Origin: Pseudomonadales bacterium | Lineage (GTDB): Bacteria; Pseudomonadota; Gammaproteobacteria; Pseudomonadales; Ketobacteraceae | Assembly: GCA_002701845.1 (NCBI GenBank) | Contig: NZXG01000050.1 | Span: 124,001 to 188,000 of the forward strand | Length of the DNA stretch: 64,000 nucleotides | Reading direction: 5' to 3' | Position numbers and translations under genes: made by a program | The notes under the pieces: model-generated | What the model was told of the DNA's origin: nothing | Database searches by the model: none | What the model saw: the letters and a program-made list of their open reading frames with translations, nothing else | Shown here: one piece after another, positions 46,221 to 53,574 of the stretch | How the letters are laid out: every line of letters starts with the position of its first letter | Position numbering within the stretch: position 1 is the first letter of the stretch

Positions 46221-48374
46221 TCAGTCTTCGGTAAAAATCCGTTGGATCACTTCCTGCAGGGTCTGGGCCGGGGGCTGGCCGCCGGTGGCCGGCGCCGGCC
46301 CGTTACTGTCCAGCTCCAGGTTCAAGCCCTGTTCCTGCGCCTGCTGACGCTCCCGTTCCTGCATATAGCCGCGATCCTGCAGCCGGGCGATGGACAGCAG
46401 CGCTTTGGCGCGCATACCATCCAGCTGCTGCTGCTGATTATCGACGATGGCACTGGCGGTGGCTTGCATGCGGGCCCGTTGCTGGCGCAACTGGCGCCCG
46501 GTATCCGATTTCAGGGCGGTGAGTTTCTCCCGCAGATTCTGGATCCGGGTTTCGAAACCGTAAAAACGGTTCAGACCGTTTTCGCGGGCGGCGCTTAGGG
46601 CGCGAATGCGGGTTTCCATTTCCAGCAACAGGTTGTTGAGGGTGGTCTGCTGTTTACTGGCCTCCCAGCGTTTGTCCACCGCGGTGGCGTTCAGATCCCA
46701 CATCAGCAGGCCCTGCAGCAGTTCCAGTTTCTCCCATTCCTCCCAATACTGATCCCGGTCACCCAGGGCCTGAAGCCTGGCCTCGAGGGCGTCCAGCCGG
46801 GCCTTCTGATTGATCTGTTCCGCATTGGCCAGCCCCATCAGGTCATCGTTGGCCACAATCTCGCTCAGGCGGGATTCGAATTCATCCAGTTTCACCCGGG
46901 AGTAGGCGTAGAAAGAACGGGCCTGATCAACGGCCTGCTCTGACTGCGGTGCCAGTTCGTCCAGGCGGGTGACGTGGGTGTTGATCATTTCATAAAAACT
47001 GGGGAATTGGCGCTCCCAGTGGGTCAACACCATGTACAGTCGTTGCAGTTCCCGATAGTCCTGATACAGGCGCTGGAATTCGTTGCTGGCGAAGTAACGG
47101 TAGAGGTGTTCACTGGATGGATCGGTCGCCGGCAGTTCGAAGGGGGGTGGGGCATCCATCACCCCCTGGCCCGACAGGTCCACCGGACTGATGCGCTCGA
47201 TCCAGTCGGGGCGCTTAATGTCCTGCTTGACGCTTTCCAGACGCCGGCGCTGATTGAGAAAAATCTGGTAGGCGGATTGATACCCGTCCAGTGCGTCCTG
47301 CAGGGCTCCCAGTTGTTCAAACACATAGGGCACATTGAGCAGGCTCTCCTGCACGGCGGGATCTGTCAGCGAACGCTCGTTGAGCTCCAGCCAGGGGGTC
47401 AGTGCATCCTGCTGGCGTTGCGAGCGGAAATGGGTCCAGCCCAGGGCCAGCAGACCGCGGTTGGCCACCGGACCGTACAGGCGGATCTGCTCCAGCGTCT
47501 GGCGGGCAAGCTGCAGTTGGTCATTACGCAGATAGTGGATGCCCAGGGCCAGTGCGCTGCGATCCAGCAGGGTTTTGTCCACTTCGTTCTGAGGGTTCTG
47601 ATACTCCGCCAGAATGTCACTGAAAATATCCGCCGCCCGTCGCGGTTGACCCAACTGGGTCAGGGCCGTGCCCATATTAAACCGTACCAGCAGGCTCTCG
47701 GCGGGATCCAGCTTCAAGTAGGGCGTCAGGGCCTGGGCCTGATCCACGTTACCCAGTCGCACCTGACACAGAATCTGCAGCAGCAGGTACTCGGCGGGGC
47801 GGGCTTCCCGGGGTTGCTGAATACGGGATTCCAGGATTTCCAGGGCGTGGGCGGCATGGCCGCGCTGGTAGTGAATCCGTGCCAGTTGGTACCAGGCTTC
47901 ATCGGCGCCCGCAGCGCTGGAATAGTCGGCCAGCAACTCCCGAAAGATGGCTTCGCCCTGATCCAGCAATCCATAGGACACATACAGTGCGCCCAGCACC
48001 AGTTGCGCATGTTCATTGTTGGCATCCAGCAGGCCGCGCTCCCGGGCCACCATGACCTGAGTGATGGCGGAGAAGTAGTGTTGCTGATAATACTCGAACA
48101 GCACATCCCCATAGGCCAGGTCCGCCACCGCATGGGGTTGATCGATGGGTTGCGGCTGGCGGGGAGGCGGCGCGGACGCTGCCGGTGCATCGGCATCTCC
48201 GCTGCCCCACCAGCCAAACAGATCCAGGGCCCGGGCCGGCTGGGCCGGCAGCAGCCAGCAGGCCGCCACCAGCAACAGGCACAGGACGCTGTGCCGGGTG
48301 CACCGGCAGCGGGACTTGTCAATCAGGCTGTCAGGCTTGCAATTCAAATTCGAGATCCCCTGTCTCACTCCCAC
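46221..48374 (-). CDS. large exported TPR/coiled-coil protein of the envelope-motor cluster
   Basis: The 717-residue protein has a signal sequence in an unusual position: a 28-residue basic stretch precedes the hydrophobic LCLLLVAACWLLPAQPARA, so the true start may be later. Helical TPR-like repeats run from about residue 85 to 330, and long coiled coils from about 480 to the end. It is predicted to be periplasmic. It overlaps the upstream gene by 10 bases and is the most distal of the cluster. In layout it resembles TPR proteins of Agl/Glt-type machines; a specific orthologue is not claimed. Confidence 0.85.
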   Translation of the reverse strand: MGVRQGISNLNCKPDSLIDKSRCRCTRHSVLCLLLVAACWLLPAQPARALDLFGWWGSGDADAPAASAPPPRQPQPIDQPHAVADLAYGDVLFEYYQQHYFSAITQVMVARERGLLDANNEHAQLVLGALYVSYGLLDQGEAIFRELLADYSSAAGADEAWYQLARIHYQRGHAAHALEILESRIQQPREARPAEYLLLQILCQVRLGNVDQAQALTPYLKLDPAESLLVRFNMGTALTQLGQPRRAADIFSDILAEYQNPQNEVDKTLLDRSALALGIHYLRNDQLQLARQTLEQIRLYGPVANRGLLALGWTHFRSQRQQDALTPWLELNERSLTDPAVQESLLNVPYVFEQLGALQDALDGYQSAYQIFLNQRRRLESVKQDIKRPDWIERISPVDLSGQGVMDAPPPFELPATDPSSEHLYRYFASNEFQRLYQDYRELQRLYMVLTHWERQFPSFYEMINTHVTRLDELAPQSEQAVDQARSFYAYSRVKLDEFESRLSEIVANDDLMGLANAEQINQKARLDALEARLQALGDRDQYWEEWEKLELLQGLLMWDLNATAVDKRWEASKQQTTLNNLLLEMETRIRALSAARENGLNRFYGFETRIQNLREKLTALKSDTGRQLRQQRARMQATASAIVDNQQQQLDGMRAKALLSIARLQDRGYMQERERQQAQEQGLNLELDSNGPAPATGGQPPAQTLQEVIQRIFTED

Positions 48375-49138
48375 TGCTTGAGCCGGAAGCCCGGTTGCTG
48401 GCGCAGATCATCGCCCTCAATCTTCAGTTCGATATATTTGGTGCCGCTGGTTTTCTCAAAGGCCAGGCTCACCGCTCTTTTGTAATCCCGTCCCGACGGC
48501 CCCACGCCGGTTACCACGGCCACCAGCTCATGCTCACCCACCGGCAGGTTGCCGGTAAATAAACGCTGCACCGCGCCGCGGTTCATGGCTTTCAGCTCCC
48601 GCTCGGTATATAGATGATTGCTGATGGGGCGGTCGTTGATTTTCAGGCTGACGCCGTCCAGCTGAAAGTATTCCAGGGCGTCGTAGGAAACGAAGACATT
48701 GACCTGAGTGCTGCTGGGAAACAGCAGATCCTCTTCCAGGATGAACAGGTCGCGGTTCACCTGCAGGATTTTTTCTTTGAGGTCCTGCATTTCCTGTTGC
48801 ATGGTTTCCGGGCCTTTTTCCGCAACGGCTTCTTCGGCGGCTCCTTCCCCCGCGCCGCCGCCATAGAGAATCTGATTGAGATCGACAAATTCGCCCTCTT
48901 CTTCCGCGGTGGGCGCCTCAGAGGCGGGCTCCGCGTCGACACTGGTGGCGGGACCGGATTCCTCCGCATCCAGAATCTCATCGATTTCGATATATTCCAG
49001 ATCCTCCTCCAGTTGCAGATCGACAGTGTCGTCCGCCGGCTCGGCCCTGACCAGGGTGCAAAGCACCAACAGCAGCAGTGCCGGCAGCCATAAAGTCCAG
49101 ATTTGATGGGTCGCGTTCATGTGCTTCGCTTTACTCAT
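48365..49138 (-). CDS. exported acidic protein of the envelope-motor cluster
   Basis: The 257-residue protein begins with a signal sequence (TLWLPALLLLVLCTLVRA, preceded by MSKAKHMNATHQ) and is followed by a very acidic region (about 60-110), a coiled coil (residues about 115-145, MQQEMQDLKEKILQVNRDLF), and a C-terminal beta-domain with FVSYDALEYFQLDGVSLKIND and RDYKRAVSLAFEK. It is not recognised as a named family. The ATG at 49138 has AGG upstream; 49120 is an alternative. It lies 10 bases after the TlpA-like gene and overlaps the TPR gene by 10. Confidence 0.82.
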   Translation of the reverse strand: MSKAKHMNATHQIWTLWLPALLLLVLCTLVRAEPADDTVDLQLEEDLEYIEIDEILDAEESGPATSVDAEPASEAPTAEEEGEFVDLNQILYGGGAGEGAAEEAVAEKGPETMQQEMQDLKEKILQVNRDLFILEEDLLFPSSTQVNVFVSYDALEYFQLDGVSLKINDRPISNHLYTERELKAMNRGAVQRLFTGNLPVGEHELVAVVTGVGPSGRDYKRAVSLAFEKTSGTKYIELKIEGDDLRQQPGFRLKQWE

Positions 49139-49148
49139 AGGGTTTCGC

Positions 49149-49646
49149 CTACTCGGATACCAGCTGTTGCAGCAGGGCGTCGAACCGGGCCACGTCGGCC
49201 GGATCAAAGCCATCCTGCAGGTGTCGGATCTTGCCATCCCGATCCACAATAAAAGACGAGGGAAGATCGCCGATGTCGTAACGTTCACTTACTAGAAAAC
49301 TGTCATCATACAGCAGGGTAAGATCCAGCCCCTCGTGGCGCCGATAGTGATCGGCCTTGTCCCGGTTTTCGTCCAAACTGACGGCCCATACCTTCAGCCC
49401 GCGCTCCGCGTACTTGTCCTGTAACGCGGCCAGCGCCTCCAGTTGCCCCGGACAGGAGCGGCACCAGCTGGCCCAGAACACCACCGCCACCACATAGCCC
49501 TTTTGCTCCGACAGGCGCAGATTATAGGGGCCGTCGCTGTGCAGCGTGAAGTCCGGCGCCTGATCTCCCAGCGGCGGCTTCTTGGCGAATACCGGTGTGG
49601 CCGCCAGGGTCAGCATCATGAGCAAAGTGCCAAGGGTGCGCAACAT
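49149..49646 (-). CDS. TlpA/ResA-type thioredoxin-like protein, exported
   Basis: The 165-residue protein has a signal peptide (ending ATPVFAK), then a TlpA-like thioredoxin fold with APDFTLHSDGPYNLRLSEQKG, the redox site WCRSCPGQ (about residues 61-68), and VWAVSLDENRDKADHYRRH. It should reduce or shuffle disulfides in the periplasm. The gene is embedded in the motor cluster, with 17 bases to the TonB-like gene. A thioredoxin inside a TolQR/TonB-like cluster is unusual and suggests that a cluster protein needs disulfide control; this is inference. Confidence 0.9.
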   Translation of the reverse strand: MLRTLGTLLMMLTLAATPVFAKKPPLGDQAPDFTLHSDGPYNLRLSEQKGYVVAVVFWASWCRSCPGQLEALAALQDKYAERGLKVWAVSLDENRDKADHYRRHEGLDLTLLYDDSFLVSERYDIGDLPSSFIVDRDGKIRHLQDGFDPADVARFDALLQQLVSE

Positions 49647-49663
49647 ATCAACTGGCTCCGGGG

Positions 49664-50596
49664 TTACGATGGGATGAAGGAGATGGGATAAGTATCACGC
49701 CATACCTCCACATTCTTATCGCCGAAATTGATCCGCTGCACCCGCAGTACGATTTTTCGTTCCAGGTCCGGGTCGTTCAATTCACTGCTGACCACCTCGC
49801 AGCGGGTAACCTCGCCGTTGGGTTGAATTTCCAGGCGCAGCACCACGGTGCCCTCCAATGCAGGGTTTTTGCGCAACGCCCGGCGATACAGGGAGTAAAT
49901 CGCTCCTTTGTGGCGATCGAACACCAGTTGGATATCCTCGGTGGAACGGCGGGCTTTGCCATCGGCGCTGCGTCGTTTCTGCTGTTCCGCAGCCGGATCG
50001 GCGATCTGGCTTTCCACACTGGTGGTTTGCACGCCAGCCAGGTTACCGGAACCACCGCCCCCGGAACTGGCGCGGGAGGTACTCACGCCGCCGCTGCCGC
50101 CGGCGGCCATATTGCCCACCAGATTGCGCCGGGTCTGCTCCTGCTGGGCACCGGTGGCATTAACTGATTGTTGCTCGGTTTTCAGGTCCGCCAGATCATT
50201 GGTGTCCCGCAGATCGCTGAGATCATCGAACACGGCAATGGCCGCTTTGGCCCGTTCTTTGGCTGTGGGCTTGGGTTTTTCCTCCGGTTTGGGTTCCTCT
50301 TTTTTCGGCTCTTCCTTTCTCGGTTCCTCTTTAACCTCTTCCTCTTTCTTTTCCTCTTTCGGCGGAGGTGGCGGCGGAGGCAGTGGCTGGCGTTTTTCCA
50401 TCACCAGTTTGGCCAGGCGGGGCGGCACCCGTTCCACCTGTTCCCGTTGCTTTTCGGGTACCGGAATATTGGGAATCACCAGCACCATGATCAGAAAGAT
50501 GACGAAGAAAACCATCACCATCTTGCGAAACAGTTTTTCCTCTTCGGCGGCACGATCCCAGGGCAGACTGGGAGTGGAATAATACATGGGTTTCAT
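49664..50596 (-). CDS. TonB-like protein with AgmX/PglI C-terminal domain
   Basis: The 310-residue protein has one membrane helix (about residues 24-45, MVMVFFVIFLIMVLVIPNIPV), a long proline, lysine and glutamate-rich stalk (about 70-130, PPPPPPPKEEKKEEE), a glycine/serine region, and a C-terminal beta-domain with EDIQLVFDRHKGAIYSLYRRAL and LEIQPNGEVTRCEVVSSEL (parts). This domain matches the AgmX/PglI C-terminal family of the Myxococcus gliding machine rather than classical TonB. The stalk would cross the periplasm. It overlaps exbD2 by four bases. Confidence 0.88.
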   Translation of the reverse strand: MKPMYYSTPSLPWDRAAEEEKLFRKMVMVFFVIFLIMVLVIPNIPVPEKQREQVERVPPRLAKLVMEKRQPLPPPPPPPKEEKKEEEVKEEPRKEEPKKEEPKPEEKPKPTAKERAKAAIAVFDDLSDLRDTNDLADLKTEQQSVNATGAQQEQTRRNLVGNMAAGGSGGVSTSRASSGGGGSGNLAGVQTTSVESQIADPAAEQQKRRSADGKARRSTEDIQLVFDRHKGAIYSLYRRALRKNPALEGTVVLRLEIQPNGEVTRCEVVSSELNDPDLERKIVLRVQRINFGDKNVEVWRDTYPISFIPS

Positions 50597-51102
50597 GATG
50601 GCTTGTCCTCCGTCTGCTTGAGAACCGCCAACGAAATCCGCGAATATTCATTCTTGCTGCAGGTCATCATGATCTTGCGCAACAGCGCGTAAGGAATCTC
50701 CCGGTCACCCATGATGGTCACGTCCCGCTCCGGTATGCCCTGTTCGTTGACCACCAGGGCCGGTGCCTTGCTGGCCTGGTATTGCAGCTCCTGCGCCAGG
50801 CTGGGGATATTGTCATCGGGCAGTGCCAGTACCTTGTTGACGTCCGCCACGATCCGACCGTTCACCAGAATGGTGTTTTCATTCACCATAATGGTCAGGG
50901 TTTCCCGGGGCAGTTGCTCGGCAATGGATTTCGGCAACTGAATGGATTTCTGATTGGGCAATTGGGTGGTGTTGGAGGAATTCACCAGCAGGAAGAATAC
51001 CAGGATGGTGAAAATGTCCATCAACGACACCATATTAATGGCGGGCGTGAACTGCCGCTTGTGACGCCGGTCCATGCGCTTGGCGCGATGGGAAAGCTTC
51101 AT
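50593..51102 (-). CDS. ExbD/TolR-like motor subunit with intact membrane Asp
   Basis: The 169-residue protein has a basic N-terminal tail, one membrane helix (about 24-43) with INMVSLMDIFTILVFFLL, and a periplasmic domain. Asp29 in the helix matches the essential aspartate of ExbD (D25), TolR and MotB that carries protons. It overlaps the upstream ExbD gene by four bases and the TonB-like gene by four. Together with the TolQ-like protein it should form a proton-driven motor. It differs from the partner ExbD, which has Asn at this place. Confidence 0.92.
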   Translation of the reverse strand: MKLSHRAKRMDRRHKRQFTPAINMVSLMDIFTILVFFLLVNSSNTTQLPNQKSIQLPKSIAEQLPRETLTIMVNENTILVNGRIVADVNKVLALPDDNIPSLAQELQYQASKAPALVVNEQGIPERDVTIMGDREIPYALLRKIMMTCSKNEYSRISLAVLKQTEDKPS

Positions 51103-51653
51103 ACGGCACCTCCCCGCAGCGCAGTCTGCATGGCGCTGTTCTGAGAAGTGTTCTGGCGATCCGGGGGGGCATCGCCGATGGCGATATCCGGAAACAGTTC
51201 TGCTTTGACGGTTTCGGTACCTACCACCTGGTCAGTGACGCGCACCTTGTCCATAGTGGTCACCAGCACCTCGTAGGGCGTGTTGGCCTCCAGCAGCAGA
51301 GTGATCTCGGTTATGTCCGGGAACCGGTTTTTCACCGCTTTCAGGGTTTTCACCAGGGTCGCGTAGTCGTATTGGGTGCCGTTGTTGGGAATAATCTTCA
51401 GTGGTCCTGTCTGACGGTCGACCACCTCCAGACGGTTTTTGTAAATCAACACTTCCAATACGATGGGCTTCTTGTCTTCCTGTTGCTGCTCCTGCGCCGG
51501 GGTGGTGGCCGGCAGGTTCAGTTCCAGAATGGAAATCTGCGAAAACACCGCCGTGATCAGCAGAAACGGCACCAGCACCACCATCAGATTCATGAAGGCG
51601 GTGATGTTGATGTCTGCGTCGGCGTTCTGTCTTCGCCGTGAGCGTCTACTCAT
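51099..51653 (-). CDS. ExbD/TolR-like subunit with Asn in place of the conserved Asp
   Basis: The 184-residue protein has a short basic N-terminus and one membrane helix (about 15-34) reading INITAFMNLMVVLVPFLLIT, where Asn22 aligns with ExbD Asp25. The periplasmic region follows with LEVLIYKNRLEVVD and ITLLLEANTPYEVLVTTMDKVR. The overall form is ExbD/TolR. The Asp-to-Asn change should stop it from carrying protons itself, so it may be a structural partner in a mixed ExbD dimer. The gene follows the TolQ-like gene by 42 bases and overlaps the next ExbD by four. Confidence 0.9.
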   Translation of the reverse strand: MSRRSRRRQNADADINITAFMNLMVVLVPFLLITAVFSQISILELNLPATTPAQEQQQEDKKPIVLEVLIYKNRLEVVDRQTGPLKIIPNNGTQYDYATLVKTLKAVKNRFPDITEITLLLEANTPYEVLVTTMDKVRVTDQVVGTETVKAELFPDIAIGDAPPDRQNTSQNSAMQTALRGGAV

Positions 51654-51695
51654 AAGGGCTCCTGCTCAAACGTATTCGATGGCTGGTTGCCGGGC

Positions 51696-52391
51696 TTAGC
51701 CCTGGTTGTTGCTTTGGGCCTTCTGGCTTTGAGCCTGACGGAATACGTTGAGGAATTTAACAGAGGCCATCTCCATGCTGTCGATCAGTTGGTTGGTCTT
51801 GTTCTGCAGATAGGTAAATGCCAGCAGCAGGGGAATGGCCGCCATCAAGCCGAACGCCGTGGTGTTCATGGCCACGGAAATACTGGCTGACAGCAGGTCC
51901 GCCTTTTGCGCCGGATCGGCACTGGCCACCGCGGTGAAGGCGTTGATCAGACCCATGATGGTACCCAGCAGCCCCAGCAGGGTGGCAATGTTGGCGAAGG
52001 TGGCAATGTAGTTGGTACGTCGCTCCAGATGAGGAATGGCCTCCATCAAACCTTCCTCCATGGCCATTTCCACTTCGTCGTGACGGCTGGCATAGGCACT
52101 GCGGGATAGCCCGTATACCAGAATCTTGGCCACCGCGCTGCCGGAGTTTTTGGCTTCCTCCATGGCGGACTTGAATTTGCCCTGGGTCAGCAGCGGAAAC
52201 AGTTTCTTCCACACCATCTGGTTACGGGTCTGGGTGAGGTTCAGATAAATGAAGCGTTCCAGGGTAATGGCCAGACCCACCAGGAACACCGCCAGTATGA
52301 TATACATAAAGGGGCCTCCCTCCTGGAAGAACTGGGCCATGGTGGTGATCAGGCCGGTGCTTTGCTCCGCGGCATTCACTGTGTCAGACAT
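51696..52391 (-). CDS. TolQ/ExbB/MotA-like proton channel subunit
   Basis: The 231-residue protein has three membrane helices: about 24-46, 128-150 and 172-192. The family residues are present: NIATLLGLLGTIMGLINAF and ISVAMNTTAFGLMAAIPLLL, carrying the conserved threonines of the proton path. Helix order and length are those of ExbB/TolQ. With two downstream ExbD-like genes it should build a proton-motive-force-driven rotary motor. No ordinary TonB, TolA or TolB genes are adjacent. Confidence 0.94.
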   Translation of the reverse strand: MSDTVNAAEQSTGLITTMAQFFQEGGPFMYIILAVFLVGLAITLERFIYLNLTQTRNQMVWKKLFPLLTQGKFKSAMEEAKNSGSAVAKILVYGLSRSAYASRHDEVEMAMEEGLMEAIPHLERRTNYIATFANIATLLGLLGTIMGLINAFTAVASADPAQKADLLSASISVAMNTTAFGLMAAIPLLLAFTYLQNKTNQLIDSMEMASVKFLNVFRQAQSQKAQSNNQG

Positions 52392-52456
52392 GCTGGTCTC
52401 CTGCGTTACCCAATAACGATGTTAGTGCTCGTAGTTTCAGTATTGTTCAAATCAGT

Positions 52457-52753
52457 TTATTCACCGCCGGCACCCGGATCGGAATGCCGCAGCTGATCAA
52501 AATATTCGATTTCCCGGCGTAACTCGTCCCGGTCCACCGGCTTCAGCGAGTCATCCAGTAACTGGGAATCCAGGTTGGGCGTCGCCGTCCAGGGGTCCAC
52601 TGCCAGTTCCCGGTTTTGCCAGGGCACCACGTTCAGTACATTGGGCGCCTCTTTACTGCCTATGATGTTGGTGCCTTCATCCAGGGCCCACAGATTCGTA
52701 CCCGGGGCCGAGATCATGGCACAAACCAACAGGCTTTTGACAACTTGGTTCAT
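52457..52753 (-). CDS. small exported protein of the envelope-motor cluster
   Basis: The 98-residue protein has a signal peptide (MNQVVKSLLVCAMISAPGTNLWA) and a short mature part with GSKEAPNVLNVVPWQNRELAVDPW and an acidic C-terminus. No family is recognised. The start overlaps the upstream lipoprotein gene by four bases, and the TolQ-like gene follows 65 bases below, so it is part of the transcript. It is likely periplasmic. Confidence 0.75.
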   Translation of the reverse strand: MNQVVKSLLVCAMISAPGTNLWALDEGTNIIGSKEAPNVLNVVPWQNRELAVDPWTATPNLDSQLLDDSLKPVDRDELRREIEYFDQLRHSDPGAGGE

Positions 52754-53574
52754 GGTGCGCGCTCCGCTCGCCGCTCCAGTTCAATGATCCAGCGGCCCAC
52801 GGTTTTATCCGGTTCCGGGATCAGTGCCTGATATTGTTTGAATTCCTTCAGGGCCAGCTCAGGATCATGCAGATAGAGGTCCGCCAACACCGCTAAATTA
52901 TAGTGGGCCGTGGCATAAGCGGCGTCGATGCGAATCGCAGATTCGTAGCTGACCCGCGCTTGCCTGAATTTTCCCAGGCGTCGGCTAATGATACCCAACT
53001 CATTGAGCAGACGGGGATTTTTTCCATGCTGTAAAAGTGAGTTCTGCAGCAGATCATAGGCTTCCTGCAGTTGACCCTTTTTTCGCAAAATAATGGCCTG
53101 GTTCACAATCGGACCCGCCAGTGCCGGATATTGCATGGCCAGATCCTGAAACCGGGCCATGGCCTGGTCAAGATCATTGTTGCGCATGCTGGCGATAGCC
53201 CGATTGAAATCGGAACGGGCCAGTTCCGCCTGTTTTACCTGGGCCGGGTCCCGGGTCACCGGCTCACCCTGTTGCAGGCGCCGCAACACCGCTGCGGAAT
53301 CCGCATCCTGAATCCCGGCGCTGTCCGCCGGGGGGGGCGGTGTACCCTCTGTTTCCGGGGCTGATGCCTCAGGGCCTGTTGCTTCAGGGGCTGTGGCCGC
53401 TGCCGGTTCCTGCTTGTCGGGGGGCGTTGCCACCGGCTCACCCAGATCGATGCTGACCGATTCCGGCATGGTGAAATCCTCACTCTCGCCACTGCCTTTC
53501 TGGCCCAGGGCGCAACCCCCAAGCACCAGTACCAGTGCGGGCACCAACAGGTGACTAGTAAATCTCATCCACAT
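52750..53574 (-). CDS. TPR lipoprotein (AglT/GltE-like) of the envelope-motor cluster
   Basis: The 274-residue protein starts with a lipoprotein signal (VLVLGGCAL, cysteine at about residue 21), then an alanine/proline/glutamate-rich linker (about 40-90), and tetratricopeptide repeats (about 125-265) including AMARFQDLAMQYP, AYDLLQNSLLQHGKNPRLLNELGI, and ARVSYESAIRIDAAYATAHYNLAVL (parts). It is a likely outer-membrane-anchored scaffold, comparable in layout to AglT/GltE. It overlaps the large upstream lipoprotein gene by 20 bases. Confidence 0.87.
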   Translation of the reverse strand: MWMRFTSHLLVPALVLVLGGCALGQKGSGESEDFTMPESVSIDLGEPVATPPDKQEPAAATAPEATGPEASAPETEGTPPPPADSAGIQDADSAAVLRRLQQGEPVTRDPAQVKQAELARSDFNRAIASMRNNDLDQAMARFQDLAMQYPALAGPIVNQAIILRKKGQLQEAYDLLQNSLLQHGKNPRLLNELGIISRRLGKFRQARVSYESAIRIDAAYATAHYNLAVLADLYLHDPELALKEFKQYQALIPEPDKTVGRWIIELERRAERAP

